DNA of 64,000 bases from Methanospirillum lacunae. Lineage in GTDB: Archaea; Halobacteriota; Methanomicrobia; Methanomicrobiales; Methanospirillaceae. Shown piece by piece: positions 52,261 to 60,367 of this stretch; positions within the stretch are counted from its first letter, which is position 1; each line of letters begins with the position of its first letter. Made by a program: the position numbers and the translations under genes. The DNA lies in assembly GCF_046195335.1 (NCBI RefSeq), contig NZ_CP176093.1. One strand, 5' to 3'. The notes beneath the pieces are model-generated. The model was not told the DNA's origin, did no database searches, and saw nothing but the letters and a program-made list of their open reading frames with translations.

Positions 52261-53856
52261 ATGAGTGCATTCCAGGAAGGTATTAGATTATATAAAGAAG
52301 GACGGTATGCTGAAGCAGTTGAGAAATTGCATGCAGTTACTAGTGTAGAGCACACCAACCATAAAGCCTGGAATGCTCTTGGTGTAGCTTTGTCTAAAAC
52401 GGGAGATATTGACCAGTCTGTGATCTGTTTTGAGAATGCTCTTCAGTTAGATGGTGCTAATAAAACGTATCTAAAAAACCTTGATCGAGCAAAGGTTAAG
52501 CGGTTTGAGGGAATCAGGATACATCCTTTGGTTGAGGACAAATCAGGAGGCTCAAAAGAAATTATTGGGTTTTCTTCTCAAACCATATTAGATAAGGGGC
52601 AGATACAGACAATTGAATCTGTACCATCAATAATGCAGACGCCAAATCCTATATCTTCAAGTTCTGTGTTTTCTAATTTAAGTAATAACGAAGATCAGGC
52701 AAAAGAATTCATGGATAGAGCCCTTTCTCTCTTTGGACAGGCATCATATCATGAGATGCCTGATATGATGCAGGAAACCTTATCCTATGTTGAAAAGGCA
52801 ATATCAATCAAACCTGATTATTATGACGCTTGGCAATTGAAAGTCTCCATTTTGATTTCTACTGGATTGAATCATGTAGAGGATCTGGTTGATGCACTTG
52901 ATGCATGTGAACATGCTCTTGCTATAAAACCAGATCAGGCAGCTATGTGGTATAACAAGGCCGGGATACTTGAAAGTCTTGGGCGGTATGATGAAGCAAT
53001 TTCAGCATATGACAAGTCATATTTGAACTCTTCAGATGAACCCTTGAGACTCGGCCTTATATTGATGAAGAAAGGTGCCATACTTGAGGCCACAGATCAG
53101 AGTGCTCAAGCAGTAGAGGTATATGAGCAGGTCCCTGTTCATGATCGCTTTTTTGGGGACGCAATGGAAAAGAAGGCTGAGTTCCTTATGAATTCAGGCG
53201 AGAATGATTTGGCACTTTCAACTTTGAGAACTGCAGGTATGAGCTACCTGAAAGTACATCAATATGAAAAAGCGATTCATGTCTTTGATTACCTTCTTAC
53301 TATCAACCAAAATGATGCCGAAATATCATATAATAAAGGTATAACTCTGCTTGCTCTTAATGAAAGGAATCAATCTAAAGATTTACTTGAGGATGCACTT
53401 CGTTATTTTGATATTGCAGTTCAGGCCCAACCCGATAATATGAGTTACCTTATCCAGAAAGGTCGTTGTCTTCTGGATCTTGGAAGGTTTGAGGAAGGTC
53501 TACAGTACCTTGACCGTGCCTTGTGGATAAACCCTGATGATGGGATTACTCTTATGAATAAGGGGATTGCCCTCTACCAGTTATCTCGTCATGAAGAGGC
53601 ATTAAGGTACTTTGATTTAGTCTGTTCGCATTATCCTGAACATTCGGCAGCATGGATCATGAAATCACGAATTCATCTTGACTGGAAACAATATGAAACT
53701 GCTCTTATGGATATTGAAGAAGCAATAAGGCGGTCAGAGGATGAACCCCGTACTTTTGCTCAAAGAGCGATTATTCTTCGTGCTCTTGGTAGAGAAACGG
53801 AGGCTGAAGAGGATGAGAAAAAAGCGCAGAGTCTATTAGAGATGACTCCTGAATAA
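52261..53856 (+). CDS. Cytosolic TPR-repeat protein
   Basis: 531 residues with TPR units over most of the length: residues 1-70 (AFQEGIRLYKEGRYAEAVEKL and AWNALGVALSKTGDIDQSV) then a polar connector, then about ten units (for example AAMWYNKAGILESLGRYDEAI, ITLMNKGIALYQLSRHEEALRYF). No signal or membrane segment. The end is polar. It belongs to the same type as the TPR gene at 19175. Partners unknown. Confidence 0.87.
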   Translation: MSAFQEGIRLYKEGRYAEAVEKLHAVTSVEHTNHKAWNALGVALSKTGDIDQSVICFENALQLDGANKTYLKNLDRAKVKRFEGIRIHPLVEDKSGGSKEIIGFSSQTILDKGQIQTIESVPSIMQTPNPISSSSVFSNLSNNEDQAKEFMDRALSLFGQASYHEMPDMMQETLSYVEKAISIKPDYYDAWQLKVSILISTGLNHVEDLVDALDACEHALAIKPDQAAMWYNKAGILESLGRYDEAISAYDKSYLNSSDEPLRLGLILMKKGAILEATDQSAQAVEVYEQVPVHDRFFGDAMEKKAEFLMNSGENDLALSTLRTAGMSYLKVHQYEKAIHVFDYLLTINQNDAEISYNKGITLLALNERNQSKDLLEDALRYFDIAVQAQPDNMSYLIQKGRCLLDLGRFEEGLQYLDRALWINPDDGITLMNKGIALYQLSRHEEALRYFDLVCSHYPEHSAAWIMKSRIHLDWKQYETALMDIEEAIRRSEDEPRTFAQRAIILRALGRETEAEEDEKKAQSLLEMTPE

Positions 53857-53874
53857 GTTCAAGGATGACATTAC

Positions 53875-54603
53875 ATGACATCTTCGAACATTAGCAGTAA
53901 AAGTTCTGATATTATTACATCTGAATTATCTTCTCTCCTTATTTCTGAAGGAGCATCTATTATAGGTATTGCAGATATTCAGGGAATTAATGAAAATCCA
54001 TTCCCTGATTTACCTGTTGCAGTATCTATCGGTTGTCAACTAACCCCTACTGTCATCTCGATGATAAACCATGGTCCAACTGAAGCATATATCCAAGAAT
54101 ATAATCGTGTTAATCAGAAATTATTGAATTTCGCAGATATTTGTATAAGGTATATCAAAAAAGAAGGATTCAGGGCTGTAACTGTTGAACCAACCCCTTC
54201 GCAGGTCTATCTGAACCATCTATATGATACATTTTCACATAAGACTGCGGCAACTCGTGCTGGTATTGGATGGATAGGGAAGTGTGCACTACTTGTAACC
54301 CGAACGTGGGGGTCAGCCATCAGACTTACTACTGTCTTTTCGGATGCTCCATTAAAGATCGGACAACCAGTTGTTCAATCAGAATGTGGGGAATGCACTA
54401 TTTGTACTAATTTATGTCCCGCATCGGCCCCATCTGGTAAAAACTGGAATCCTGGATTAATCCGTGATGAGTTCTGGGATGCCAATGCCTGTTTTCTTCA
54501 GTGTGAGAAAACACAGAAGAATCGTCAGATGAGTGCACAGGTATGTGGGATATGTATCTCTATATGTCCTTATACACAACGTTTTATTAAGGATTCTTCC
54601 TGA
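53875..54603 (+). CDS. 4Fe-4S double-cluster protein, QueG-like
   Basis: 242 residues. The N-terminal about 150 residues carry the GAIGWIG-like turn AATRAGIGWIGKCALLVTRTWGS seen in epoxyqueuosine-reductase-type proteins. The C-terminal ferredoxin part has CGECTICTNLCP and a second set, C-x3-C, CGICISICP. It lacks the HEAT tail of true QueG. Short members such as this, in anaerobes, have no proven substrate and need not make queuosine. It starts 18 bases after the TPR gene and could be co-transcribed with it, next to the HxlR regulator on the other strand. Confidence 0.8.
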   Translation: MTSSNISSKSSDIITSELSSLLISEGASIIGIADIQGINENPFPDLPVAVSIGCQLTPTVISMINHGPTEAYIQEYNRVNQKLLNFADICIRYIKKEGFRAVTVEPTPSQVYLNHLYDTFSHKTAATRAGIGWIGKCALLVTRTWGSAIRLTTVFSDAPLKIGQPVVQSECGECTICTNLCPASAPSGKNWNPGLIRDEFWDANACFLQCEKTQKNRQMSAQVCGICISICPYTQRFIKDSS

Positions 54604-54627
54604 AGATCTTGCTCAAATGATACAGGT

Positions 54628-54993
54628 TTAGGGCTCTGGTTTTTTACAGGTTTTCTTTTGTATAGGGCAACCATGGCTTGTCAGATACTCAGCACCCCAT
54701 ACACAGAGTGAGTCTAGAACCGGCACAACTGATTTTCCGAGAGGTGCCAATGCATATTCAACGCGTGGAGGGACTTCAGGATATACGGTTCTCGTAATCA
54801 CAGCGTCCTCTTCAAGTTCACGCAGTTGTTTAGTCATCATCCTGGGGGTGACCATGGGAAGACGGTCCATTAACTCTGTAAACCGCAGAGTTCCGGATTT
54901 AAGCTGCCAAATGATAAGTGCTTTCCATTTTCCACCAATAACCACAAGTGCAGCCTCAACCGGGCAGTGATATCCGTTTAATTTCTGGTTCAT
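54628..54993 (-). CDS. HxlR family transcriptional regulator
   Basis: 121 residues. A winged-helix DNA-binding protein: CPVEAALVVIGGKWKALIIWQL (about 10-31), RFTELMDRLPMVTPRMMTKQLRELE (about 37-61) and the wing TVYPEVPPRVEYALAPLG. Cys10 precedes the helix and is the redox-sensing Cys of many HxlR proteins. The gene points away from the tautomerase operon; inverted repeats lie in the 174-base space between. It probably controls the neighbouring redox genes. Confidence 0.92.
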   Translation of the reverse strand: MNQKLNGYHCPVEAALVVIGGKWKALIIWQLKSGTLRFTELMDRLPMVTPRMMTKQLRELEEDAVITRTVYPEVPPRVEYALAPLGKSVVPVLDSLCVWGAEYLTSHGCPIQKKTCKKPEP

Positions 54994-54996
54994 AAT

Positions 54997-55014
54997 GTAA
55001 GTAGAGTTACTTAC
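54997..55014. promoter_or_regulatory. Candidate HxlR operator, near hxlR start
   Basis: Inverted repeat GTAAGT-AGAGTT-ACTTAC, only 3 bases upstream of the hxlR ATG. HxlR-type dimers bind such short symmetric sites, so autoregulation by blocking the message start is plausible; unproven. Confidence 0.4.
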
Positions 55015-55048
55015 TATACATTCTGTATCTATAATTTATTAATATAGT

Positions 55049-55067
55049 CACTATTCTAGATATAGTG
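55049..55067. promoter_or_regulatory. Second candidate HxlR operator
   Basis: Inverted repeat CACTAT-TCTAGAT-ATAGTG, centred between the two divergent promoters. With the site at 54997 it could let one regulator control both directions. Confidence 0.35.
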
Positions 55068-55167
55068 TTAGATCTATGAATGGAAAAACTGGTTTAGAAA
55101 AAAATAAAGGCTTTGTCTTCTTTGCGTCGACAGGAATTTTGAATTCATTACATATGGGAGTACCGGT

Positions 55168-55350
55168 ATGCCTGTGATATCTGTTGAGATTGGTCCTCTT
55201 ACTTCTGAAGTGAAAGAAGAACTCATAAAAACACTTACAAAAACCGCTTCCTCAATAACAAAGATTCCTGAAAGTAGTTTTATTGTTCTTGTGAAAGAAT
55301 ACCCCGCAGATGCTATTGGGGTTGGAGGGATTCCACTCTCTAAACGGTGA
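55168..55350 (+). CDS. 4-oxalocrotonate tautomerase-like small protein
   Basis: 60 residues. Starts MPVISVEIGPLTSEVKEELI: the Pro after the initiator Met is the catalytic base of this family. The end IGVGGIPLSKR is normal for the fold. GGGAG lies seven bases before the ATG. It is the first gene after the HxlR operators and is followed 4 bases later by an FMN reductase. Substrate unknown; tautomerases often act on unsaturated keto-acids. Confidence 0.88.
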   Translation: MPVISVEIGPLTSEVKEELIKTLTKTASSITKIPESSFIVLVKEYPADAIGVGGIPLSKR

Positions 55351-55354
55351 TGAA

Positions 55355-55921
55355 ATGGTATCTGTTCCTATTTTTGTTGGAAGTCCACGAAAGGGGAATA
55401 CTCTCATCCTTGCATTAGAAGCCGAAAAAGCACTTCGCAGTAAGGGAATCTCAACTGAAATAATTATGCTCAATGATCTCTCTATTATGGGGTGTCAGGC
55501 CTGCTATTCATGTAAACAGAAGGGTAATTATTCCTGTTTACTTCAGGATGATATGCAAAGAATTTATAATCTCATCGAAAATGCTGATGGTGCCATCCTG
55601 GCGACACCAATATACTTTGGTGGTGTTACAGCTCAAACAAAACTCTGGCTTGATCGTCTTTTTCCATACTTAAGTATGGATCTTGGGAGTCTTCTTCCAA
55701 GGAAGATTCCATTGGCATGTATCTACACTCAAAATCAACCAGACCCCTCCTATTTTACCGGTGCTATGAAATCCTTTGAATTTGCTCTGGGACTTATTGG
55801 GTTTTCATTAAAGAACCGGGTTATTGGTTATGATCTTGATACTGGAATTAAACCAATGGCAACCGAGTACCCTGAACTTATGAAAAAAGCCTGGCAAGCA
55901 GGCAACGATCTTATCTCATGA
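55355..55921 (+). CDS. NADPH-dependent FMN reductase/flavodoxin-fold protein
   Basis: 188 residues from the ATG at 55355, with GGTGAT before it. The flavin phosphate loop is FVGSPRKGNTLILA (about 6-19), then the Cys-rich MGCQACYSCKQKG (about 48-60), a motif of iron-sulfur flavoproteins in methanogens though the CxxC pattern is shorter here. ATPIYFGGVTAQTKLWLDR (about 88-106) is the isoalloxazine loop. A role in electron transfer or quinone/nitro reduction under HxlR control is inferred. Confidence 0.88.
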   Translation: MVSVPIFVGSPRKGNTLILALEAEKALRSKGISTEIIMLNDLSIMGCQACYSCKQKGNYSCLLQDDMQRIYNLIENADGAILATPIYFGGVTAQTKLWLDRLFPYLSMDLGSLLPRKIPLACIYTQNQPDPSYFTGAMKSFEFALGLIGFSLKNRVIGYDLDTGIKPMATEYPELMKKAWQAGNDLIS

Positions 55922-55943
55922 TTTTGCGTGTTAAATTTTACAG

Positions 55944-56774
55944 ATGATGAATGTGACTGACATTAGAATTAATACAAATTTCTGTAACGGGTGTGCGATA
56001 TGTGCCGGTGTATGCGCATATGGTATTCTTGATCTTGGATCTGAAAAAAAGGCAATGGTTAAGCCAGGGGCTGAAAAATTCTGTAGTAACTGCGGTCTGT
56101 GTGAAGCGATCTGTCCTAAAGGGGCAATACAGGTAAACTACGAGAATGCAGGACGAGTACCTGATTTTTCCACCGAGAGGTGTCCAACTACTAGAGAGAT
56201 GGGATTACTCATAACCACTCGCAGGTCTGTTCGGGACTATAAAAAAATGTCAGTTCCTAAGGAAATATTTGAAGAAATCTTTGACATTATCAGGTATGCT
56301 CCGACCGGGATGAATGGTCAATCAGTTCACTGGATAGTGATATCTGAACCTGATGAAGTTGCTGCTCTGGTTTCAAGAGTTATAGATTGGGCTCGAATGG
56401 TTATCAAAACACAGCCTGAATCAGTGATTGCCCCTATTCTTCCGGTATTTGTCAGTGCCTATGATCAGGGAATTGACAAGATTTGCCATGGGGCCCCTCA
56501 TGTGGTAATAGCCCATAGCCCTGCTGAAAACCCAGTAGGATTTGTTGACGCCATAATTGCAATGACTCATCTGGATCTTATAGCCCCATCATTTGGATTA
56601 GGAACCTGTTGGGCTGGAATCGTTCAGGGAGCCCTAGCAACATCACCTACAATTAGGGAGAGCATAGGAATCCCGGAGAATCATGCACCCCACTATGCAA
56701 TGATGATTGGGTACCCAAAGTACACCTTCAAGAGAGCACCAAAGCGCAACTCTCCAAAGATTACCTGGAAATAA
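55944..56774 (+). CDS. Ferredoxin-nitroreductase fusion
   Basis: 276 residues. Two 4Fe-4S sets at the N-terminus (CNGCAICAGVC and CSNCGLCEAICP, about 14-55) are followed by a nitroreductase domain (about 75-275: RRSVRDYKKMSVPKE, YAPTGMNGQSVHWIV, GLGTCWAGIVQGA). The FMN sites RRSVR and APTG are intact. Its own ferredoxin part can supply electrons. Last of the HxlR-linked operon, 22 bases after the flavodoxin-fold gene. Confidence 0.92.
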   Translation: MMNVTDIRINTNFCNGCAICAGVCAYGILDLGSEKKAMVKPGAEKFCSNCGLCEAICPKGAIQVNYENAGRVPDFSTERCPTTREMGLLITTRRSVRDYKKMSVPKEIFEEIFDIIRYAPTGMNGQSVHWIVISEPDEVAALVSRVIDWARMVIKTQPESVIAPILPVFVSAYDQGIDKICHGAPHVVIAHSPAENPVGFVDAIIAMTHLDLIAPSFGLGTCWAGIVQGALATSPTIRESIGIPENHAPHYAMMIGYPKYTFKRAPKRNSPKITWK

Positions 56775-57182
56775 CATATTTTCAATCATCCCACCAGAAT
56801 ATAATATTAAAAAAAACTGCTAATTCTGGAATAATATTCTTCCCTTTTTAATAACCCTTTAGTTTTTTATTCAATCAAAACAGTTTTCAGGTAAGCAGCA
56901 TTGCCTCAAATGGTGAATAAATTTCATTCATCTCTTGTTGAGGAAATTACTACAAACCTTTCTCCAGTATATTTATCCTTGGAATTGACGTCTGTAATCA
57001 ATAAGTGGATAGACGATAGAATGGGATTATTACCCAAATTACTGGAAGAAATTTGCCATGTATAAAGAATCTGGTCTATCAAGATATATATCACGCCATT
57101 CTACTCATTGTTCATGTGTATAACCTGCGTATATTTGGTGAAGAAAATTGTTGCATTCTAACATCAAGGGATTGGTACGCTC
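56775..57182. other. Intergenic stretch with T-runs and one small frame
   Basis: 408 AT-rich bases. It begins with T-runs (CCCTTTTTA, TAGTTTTTTAT to 56868), consistent with termination after the nitroreductase. A 51-codon frame lies at 56910-57065 (separate entry). No strong hairpin or RNA gene is visible. TATA-like GATATATATC near 57080 may serve dtdA. Confidence 0.45.
56910..57065 (+). CDS. Possible small protein or gene remnant
   Basis: A 51-codon frame, ATG at 56910, reading MVNKFHSSLVEEITTNLSPV and then SLELTSVINKWIDDRMGLLP to LEEICHV. It is amphipathic and helical, like the start of a Cache-type sensor segment, though this is speculative. No ribosome site stands before the ATG. It could be a remnant of a signalling gene or chance. 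Confidence 0.22.
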   Translation: MVNKFHSSLVEEITTNLSPVYLSLELTSVINKWIDDRMGLLPKLLEEICHV

Positions 57183-58499
57183 ATGAAGAATGGGAAAATG
57201 AATGATAAGATTCTGTTAGTTAGTTCTCTTGTCGATCCGGCAGGCAGTCTGATTCACGAGGAGATCCGACGCATCCTATATGAGAATCCTGTACTTCAAG
57301 AACAATATCAACACAGACAATTTGATGAACGACTGATTTACATTGAACCATCTTCGCTCACAACCGATGCAGATCTCATCATCTTTCTCTCTCGTCATGC
57401 GAGTAAGGAGCCGCGATCAGTTCTTACGGTTCATGTTACTGGAAATTTCGGGAATGCTGTTTTCGGAGGAAATCCTGGAACTCTTACTCCTGCGGCAACA
57501 GACATGATGCATGCGATATTGAATCGTCTTGCGAAAGAAGTACCGGAGGGATATGAAGTTACCTACGAGGCGACTCATCATGGTCCGACATCTCTTTCGA
57601 TACCTTCCTGTTTTGTAGAGATGGGAAGCACAGAGAGGGAATGGAAGGATCGAAATGCTGCAACAGCTATAGCCCGTGCTGTTATCGAAGCTGAACCTGA
57701 AGGTGTAATTTCTCTCGTTGGGTTTGGAGGAACTCATTATGCTCAGCGCCAAACCGAGATTACTCTCACTACAAGGGGTGGATTTGGGCATATCATGCCA
57801 ACCAGAGATCTTGTTTATCTCAACCAAGCCATGTTTGATGAGATGGTCTCATCGTCTGGGGCAGAAGCAATCTACATAGATCGAAAATCTGTAACACGCG
57901 ATGATATAGAACGAATTGAAGAGTATGCTTCAAAACGGGATATATTGATTGTGGGGCAGTCAGATCTGCAGAATATGATATACATTTCCCTTTCAGATTA
58001 CCGGCACATAAAGAGGCTTACTGAAGAGAGCCTAGCCGGTTCTGGGATTACAATACATGGAAAGATCCAGGGATCTGATCTAACTCCAATAACAATACCT
58101 TCGGATCTCCTTTTTGAAGCAACAAAAACAGACCCCGAGGAATTTACGGCTGGAATAAAATCGCTTCCAATAATCCATCTATCAGGGAAAGGTATTGCTT
58201 TTTATCCCACATTCATTACCAATCAGGAAAATGCCCTCCGGATTACGAATGAATTAATACATCTCTGCGTATCAATCTTACATAGAAACTGTATCTGCAG
58301 ATTTGATGGGGACTGTCTAATCATCACCAAAGAAAAGTTTGATCCAGGAAAGGCAGCATCTCTTGGCATTCCGCCCGGCCCATTGTTTGGAAGACTCATG
58401 GCCGGCGAGGTGGTGTTGCACGAGGGCAGGGAAATAACTCCTTCGATGGTGAAGAGGATGACAGAAAAGAAGATCTGCATTCCGGGATGGGGCACATGA
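57183..58499 (+). CDS. dtdA: D-aminoacyl-tRNA deacylase, archaeal DtdA (GEK1) type
   Basis: 438 residues. Hydrolyses D-aminoacyl-tRNAs, protecting translation. Landmarks are LVSSLVDPAGS at the start, IIFLSRHASKEPRSVLTVH near 64-82, the metal/active-site HHGPTSLSIP near 135-144 and the loop GFGGTHYAQRQTE near 183-195. Residues beyond about 285 form an extra domain (LGIPPGPLFGRLMAGEVV) absent from the short forms. The start may be 57183 or the ATG at 57198 (MNDKILLVSS). The stop overlaps the ftsZ start. Confidence 0.93.
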   Translation: MKNGKMNDKILLVSSLVDPAGSLIHEEIRRILYENPVLQEQYQHRQFDERLIYIEPSSLTTDADLIIFLSRHASKEPRSVLTVHVTGNFGNAVFGGNPGTLTPAATDMMHAILNRLAKEVPEGYEVTYEATHHGPTSLSIPSCFVEMGSTEREWKDRNAATAIARAVIEAEPEGVISLVGFGGTHYAQRQTEITLTTRGGFGHIMPTRDLVYLNQAMFDEMVSSSGAEAIYIDRKSVTRDDIERIEEYASKRDILIVGQSDLQNMIYISLSDYRHIKRLTEESLAGSGITIHGKIQGSDLTPITIPSDLLFEATKTDPEEFTAGIKSLPIIHLSGKGIAFYPTFITNQENALRITNELIHLCVSILHRNCICRFDGDCLIITKEKFDPGKAASLGIPPGPLFGRLMAGEVVLHEGREITPSMVKRMTEKKICIPGWGT

Positions 58500-59587
58500 T
58501 GAGATCTATTGTCGAAGAGGCATTAAACAGGGCGAAAACAGAGAGCCAGCCACCGCAGAATAACAGCGATCTGGATGCTGTTCTCAAGTCCATGATGACA
58601 AAAATAGCTGTCATCGGATGTGGGGGGGGAGGATCCAATACCATAAGCAGGATGCACGACGAAGGGATTACTGGAACCACTCTCTATGCAGTAAATACTG
58701 ATGCCATGCATCTTGCAACTGTCCGTGCGGATCACCGGATTCTCATTGGAAGACAACGAACCCGTGGTCTTGGAGCAGGATCCTATCCTCAAGTGGGTGA
58801 GGAGGCAGCATTAGAGAGTGAGCATGAGATCCACCGAGCTGTTGATAATGCAGACATGGTTTTCATCACGGCAGGGCTTGGAGGGGGAACCGGCACCGGT
58901 TGTGCACCTGTTGTTGCCAAGGCAGCACATGAAGAAGGAGCCCTGACCATTGCGGTTGTAACCCTTCCATTCACAGCTGAAGGAGCTATTAGATCAGAGA
59001 ATGCGGAATCCGGCCTTGAACGTCTCCGTGAAGTAGCGGACACTGTGATTGTGGTGCCAAATGATCGGCTCATAGAGGTGGTGCCGAAATTACCACTATC
59101 AGCAGCATTTAAGGTTGCAGACGAAGTCCTGATGCGTGCAGTGAAAGGTATAACCGAGTTAATCACTGTCCCGGGACTTGTAAACCTTGACTTTGCTGAT
59201 ATCAGGGCAGTCATGGAAAAGGGAGGGGTTGCCATGATTGGAATGGGTGAGAGTGATGCCACAGATAAGGCAGCAGATTCTGTGCGCAAGGCCATCAGAT
59301 CCCCTCTCCTGGACATAGATATATCTGGCGCGACGTCTGCTCTTGTAAATGTTACCGGGGGTCCAGACATGACAATGGCAGAGGCAGAAGGGGTTGTTGA
59401 AGAGGTGTATAACCTGATTGACCCAGATGCACGTATCATCTGGGGAGCTCAGATCGATCCGACTATGCAGGGTTCAATCCGTACCCTCCTGATTTTAACA
59501 GGTGTTCGGTCGCCACAAATATATGGAAGAAATGAGAAAAGTAACCCGAAATTTCAGAGACACTTTGAGATAGACTTTCTGAAGTGA
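58496..59587 (+). CDS. ftsZ: Cell-division tubulin homologue FtsZ
   Basis: 363 residues. A GTP-binding tubulin-like protein that forms the division ring. The N-terminal nucleotide loop is AVIGCGGGGSNT (about 34-45), the GTP signature GLGGGTGTGCAPVVA (about 123-137) and the T7 loop NLDFADIRAVM (about 225-235), all intact. A charged N-terminal extension of 30 residues precedes the fold. The ATG at 58496 (MMRSIV) overlaps the dtdA stop; ATG 58499 is also possible. It leads into the secE-spt5 operon. Confidence 0.97.
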   Translation: MMRSIVEEALNRAKTESQPPQNNSDLDAVLKSMMTKIAVIGCGGGGSNTISRMHDEGITGTTLYAVNTDAMHLATVRADHRILIGRQRTRGLGAGSYPQVGEEAALESEHEIHRAVDNADMVFITAGLGGGTGTGCAPVVAKAAHEEGALTIAVVTLPFTAEGAIRSENAESGLERLREVADTVIVVPNDRLIEVVPKLPLSAAFKVADEVLMRAVKGITELITVPGLVNLDFADIRAVMEKGGVAMIGMGESDATDKAADSVRKAIRSPLLDIDISGATSALVNVTGGPDMTMAEAEGVVEEVYNLIDPDARIIWGAQIDPTMQGSIRTLLILTGVRSPQIYGRNEKSNPKFQRHFEIDFLK

Positions 59588-59593
59588 TATCAT

Positions 59594-59785
59594 ATGGAAA
59601 CCCCTAAGATCAATCTAAACCTGAATGAAGAACTCTTTCGCAAATATTGGCGGGTTCTTAAACTGGCACGCTTCCCAAAGCGTGATGAATATACAAAAAT
59701 TGCCCTCGTGGCAGCAGCCGGTGTGCTGATTGTCGGAATGATCGGTTTCATTGTATACCTGCTCTTTGTATACCTTCCGAAGTGA
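59594..59785 (+). CDS. secE: Preprotein translocase subunit SecE/Sec61 gamma
   Basis: 63 residues. An amphipathic helix (EELFRKYWRVLKLARFPKRDEY, with the conserved basic-Phe-Pro kink) is followed by a single membrane helix (IALVAAAGVLIVGMIGFIVYLLFVY). Clamps SecY. The stop overlaps the upstream spacer of spt5 (the spt5 ATG is 3 bases after the stop). The order ftsZ-secE-spt5 is typical of euryarchaea. Confidence 0.95.
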   Translation: METPKINLNLNEELFRKYWRVLKLARFPKRDEYTKIALVAAAGVLIVGMIGFIVYLLFVYLPK

Positions 59786-59787
59786 TC

Positions 59788-60267
59788 ATGGAGACTGAAC
59801 CCCGCCTCACCCGAATCTACGCTGTCAAAACGACAAACCGGGCTGAGCGTAGCGTAGCAGACAACATCGACAAGGCAGTCCGGGATGTCCACAATACGAT
59901 TAAAGTTATGTCAGTCATCGCACCAGATGAATTGAAAGGATATGTCCTTGTCGAAACTACTGAACCTCTTGCGCGTGTTCAGGAACTGATGGAACAGGTT
60001 CCAAGTGCGCGTACCGTCCTGCCAGGAGCAACTTCTCTGGAAGAGGTTGGACATTATCTCACACCAAAACCGGCAGTCAGCGGAATTGATGAAGGCACTA
60101 TCGTTGAACTTATCGCAGGCCCGTTCAAGGGCGAAAAAGCGGTTGTTAAACGTGTTGACGCTTCAAAAGAGGAAATTACTGTTGAGCTGTACGAGAGTGT
60201 TCTTCCAATTCCAATCACGGTCAGAGGCGATCACGTCAGAATAATTGACCGTGGCGAGGATGATTAA
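59788..60267 (+). CDS. spt5: Transcription elongation factor Spt5 (NusG)
   Basis: 159 residues. An NGN domain (RIYAVKTTNRAERSVADNI ... GYVLVETTEPLARVQELM, about 8-85) and a KOW domain (GTIVELIAGPFKGEKAVVKRV, about 110-140). It binds RNA polymerase with Spt4 and increases processivity. ATG at 59788 chosen because the frame before it is the SecE stop. First of the transcription/ribosomal block. Confidence 0.96.
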   Translation: METEPRLTRIYAVKTTNRAERSVADNIDKAVRDVHNTIKVMSVIAPDELKGYVLVETTEPLARVQELMEQVPSARTVLPGATSLEEVGHYLTPKPAVSGIDEGTIVELIAGPFKGEKAVVKRVDASKEEITVELYESVLPIPITVRGDHVRIIDRGEDD

Positions 60268-60336
60268 CGTCATCCATTTTTTCTGAAACTCGCAAAGTAT
60301 TTTTATTCTTATCCTTCGACCTTTATGAACCCAAAA

Positions 60337-60360
60337 GGGCATACCATGCCCCATCAGGGT
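60337..60360 (+). promoter_or_regulatory. Hairpin in the leader of the L11 operon
   Basis: Inverted repeat GGGCAT-ACC-ATGCCC at 60337-60351, followed by CCC-CATCA-GGG, whose 3' GGG is the start of the GGGTGAT ribosome site of L11. The two pairings share the CCC at 60349-60351, so they are exclusive. It fits a feedback switch, perhaps by ribosomal protein L1, but no binding evidence exists here. Confidence 0.4.
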
Positions 60361-60367
60361 GATAACA

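Noticed and set aside
55076..55177. Thirty-three-codon frame before the tautomerase gene
   Set aside because: It overlaps the tautomerase ribosome site and start, has no ribosome site of its own and looks like chance.
58789..59439. Minus-strand frame of 216 codons opposite ftsZ
   Set aside because: Antisense to intact FtsZ motifs; composition is Ala/Ser/Thr-rich with no family features.
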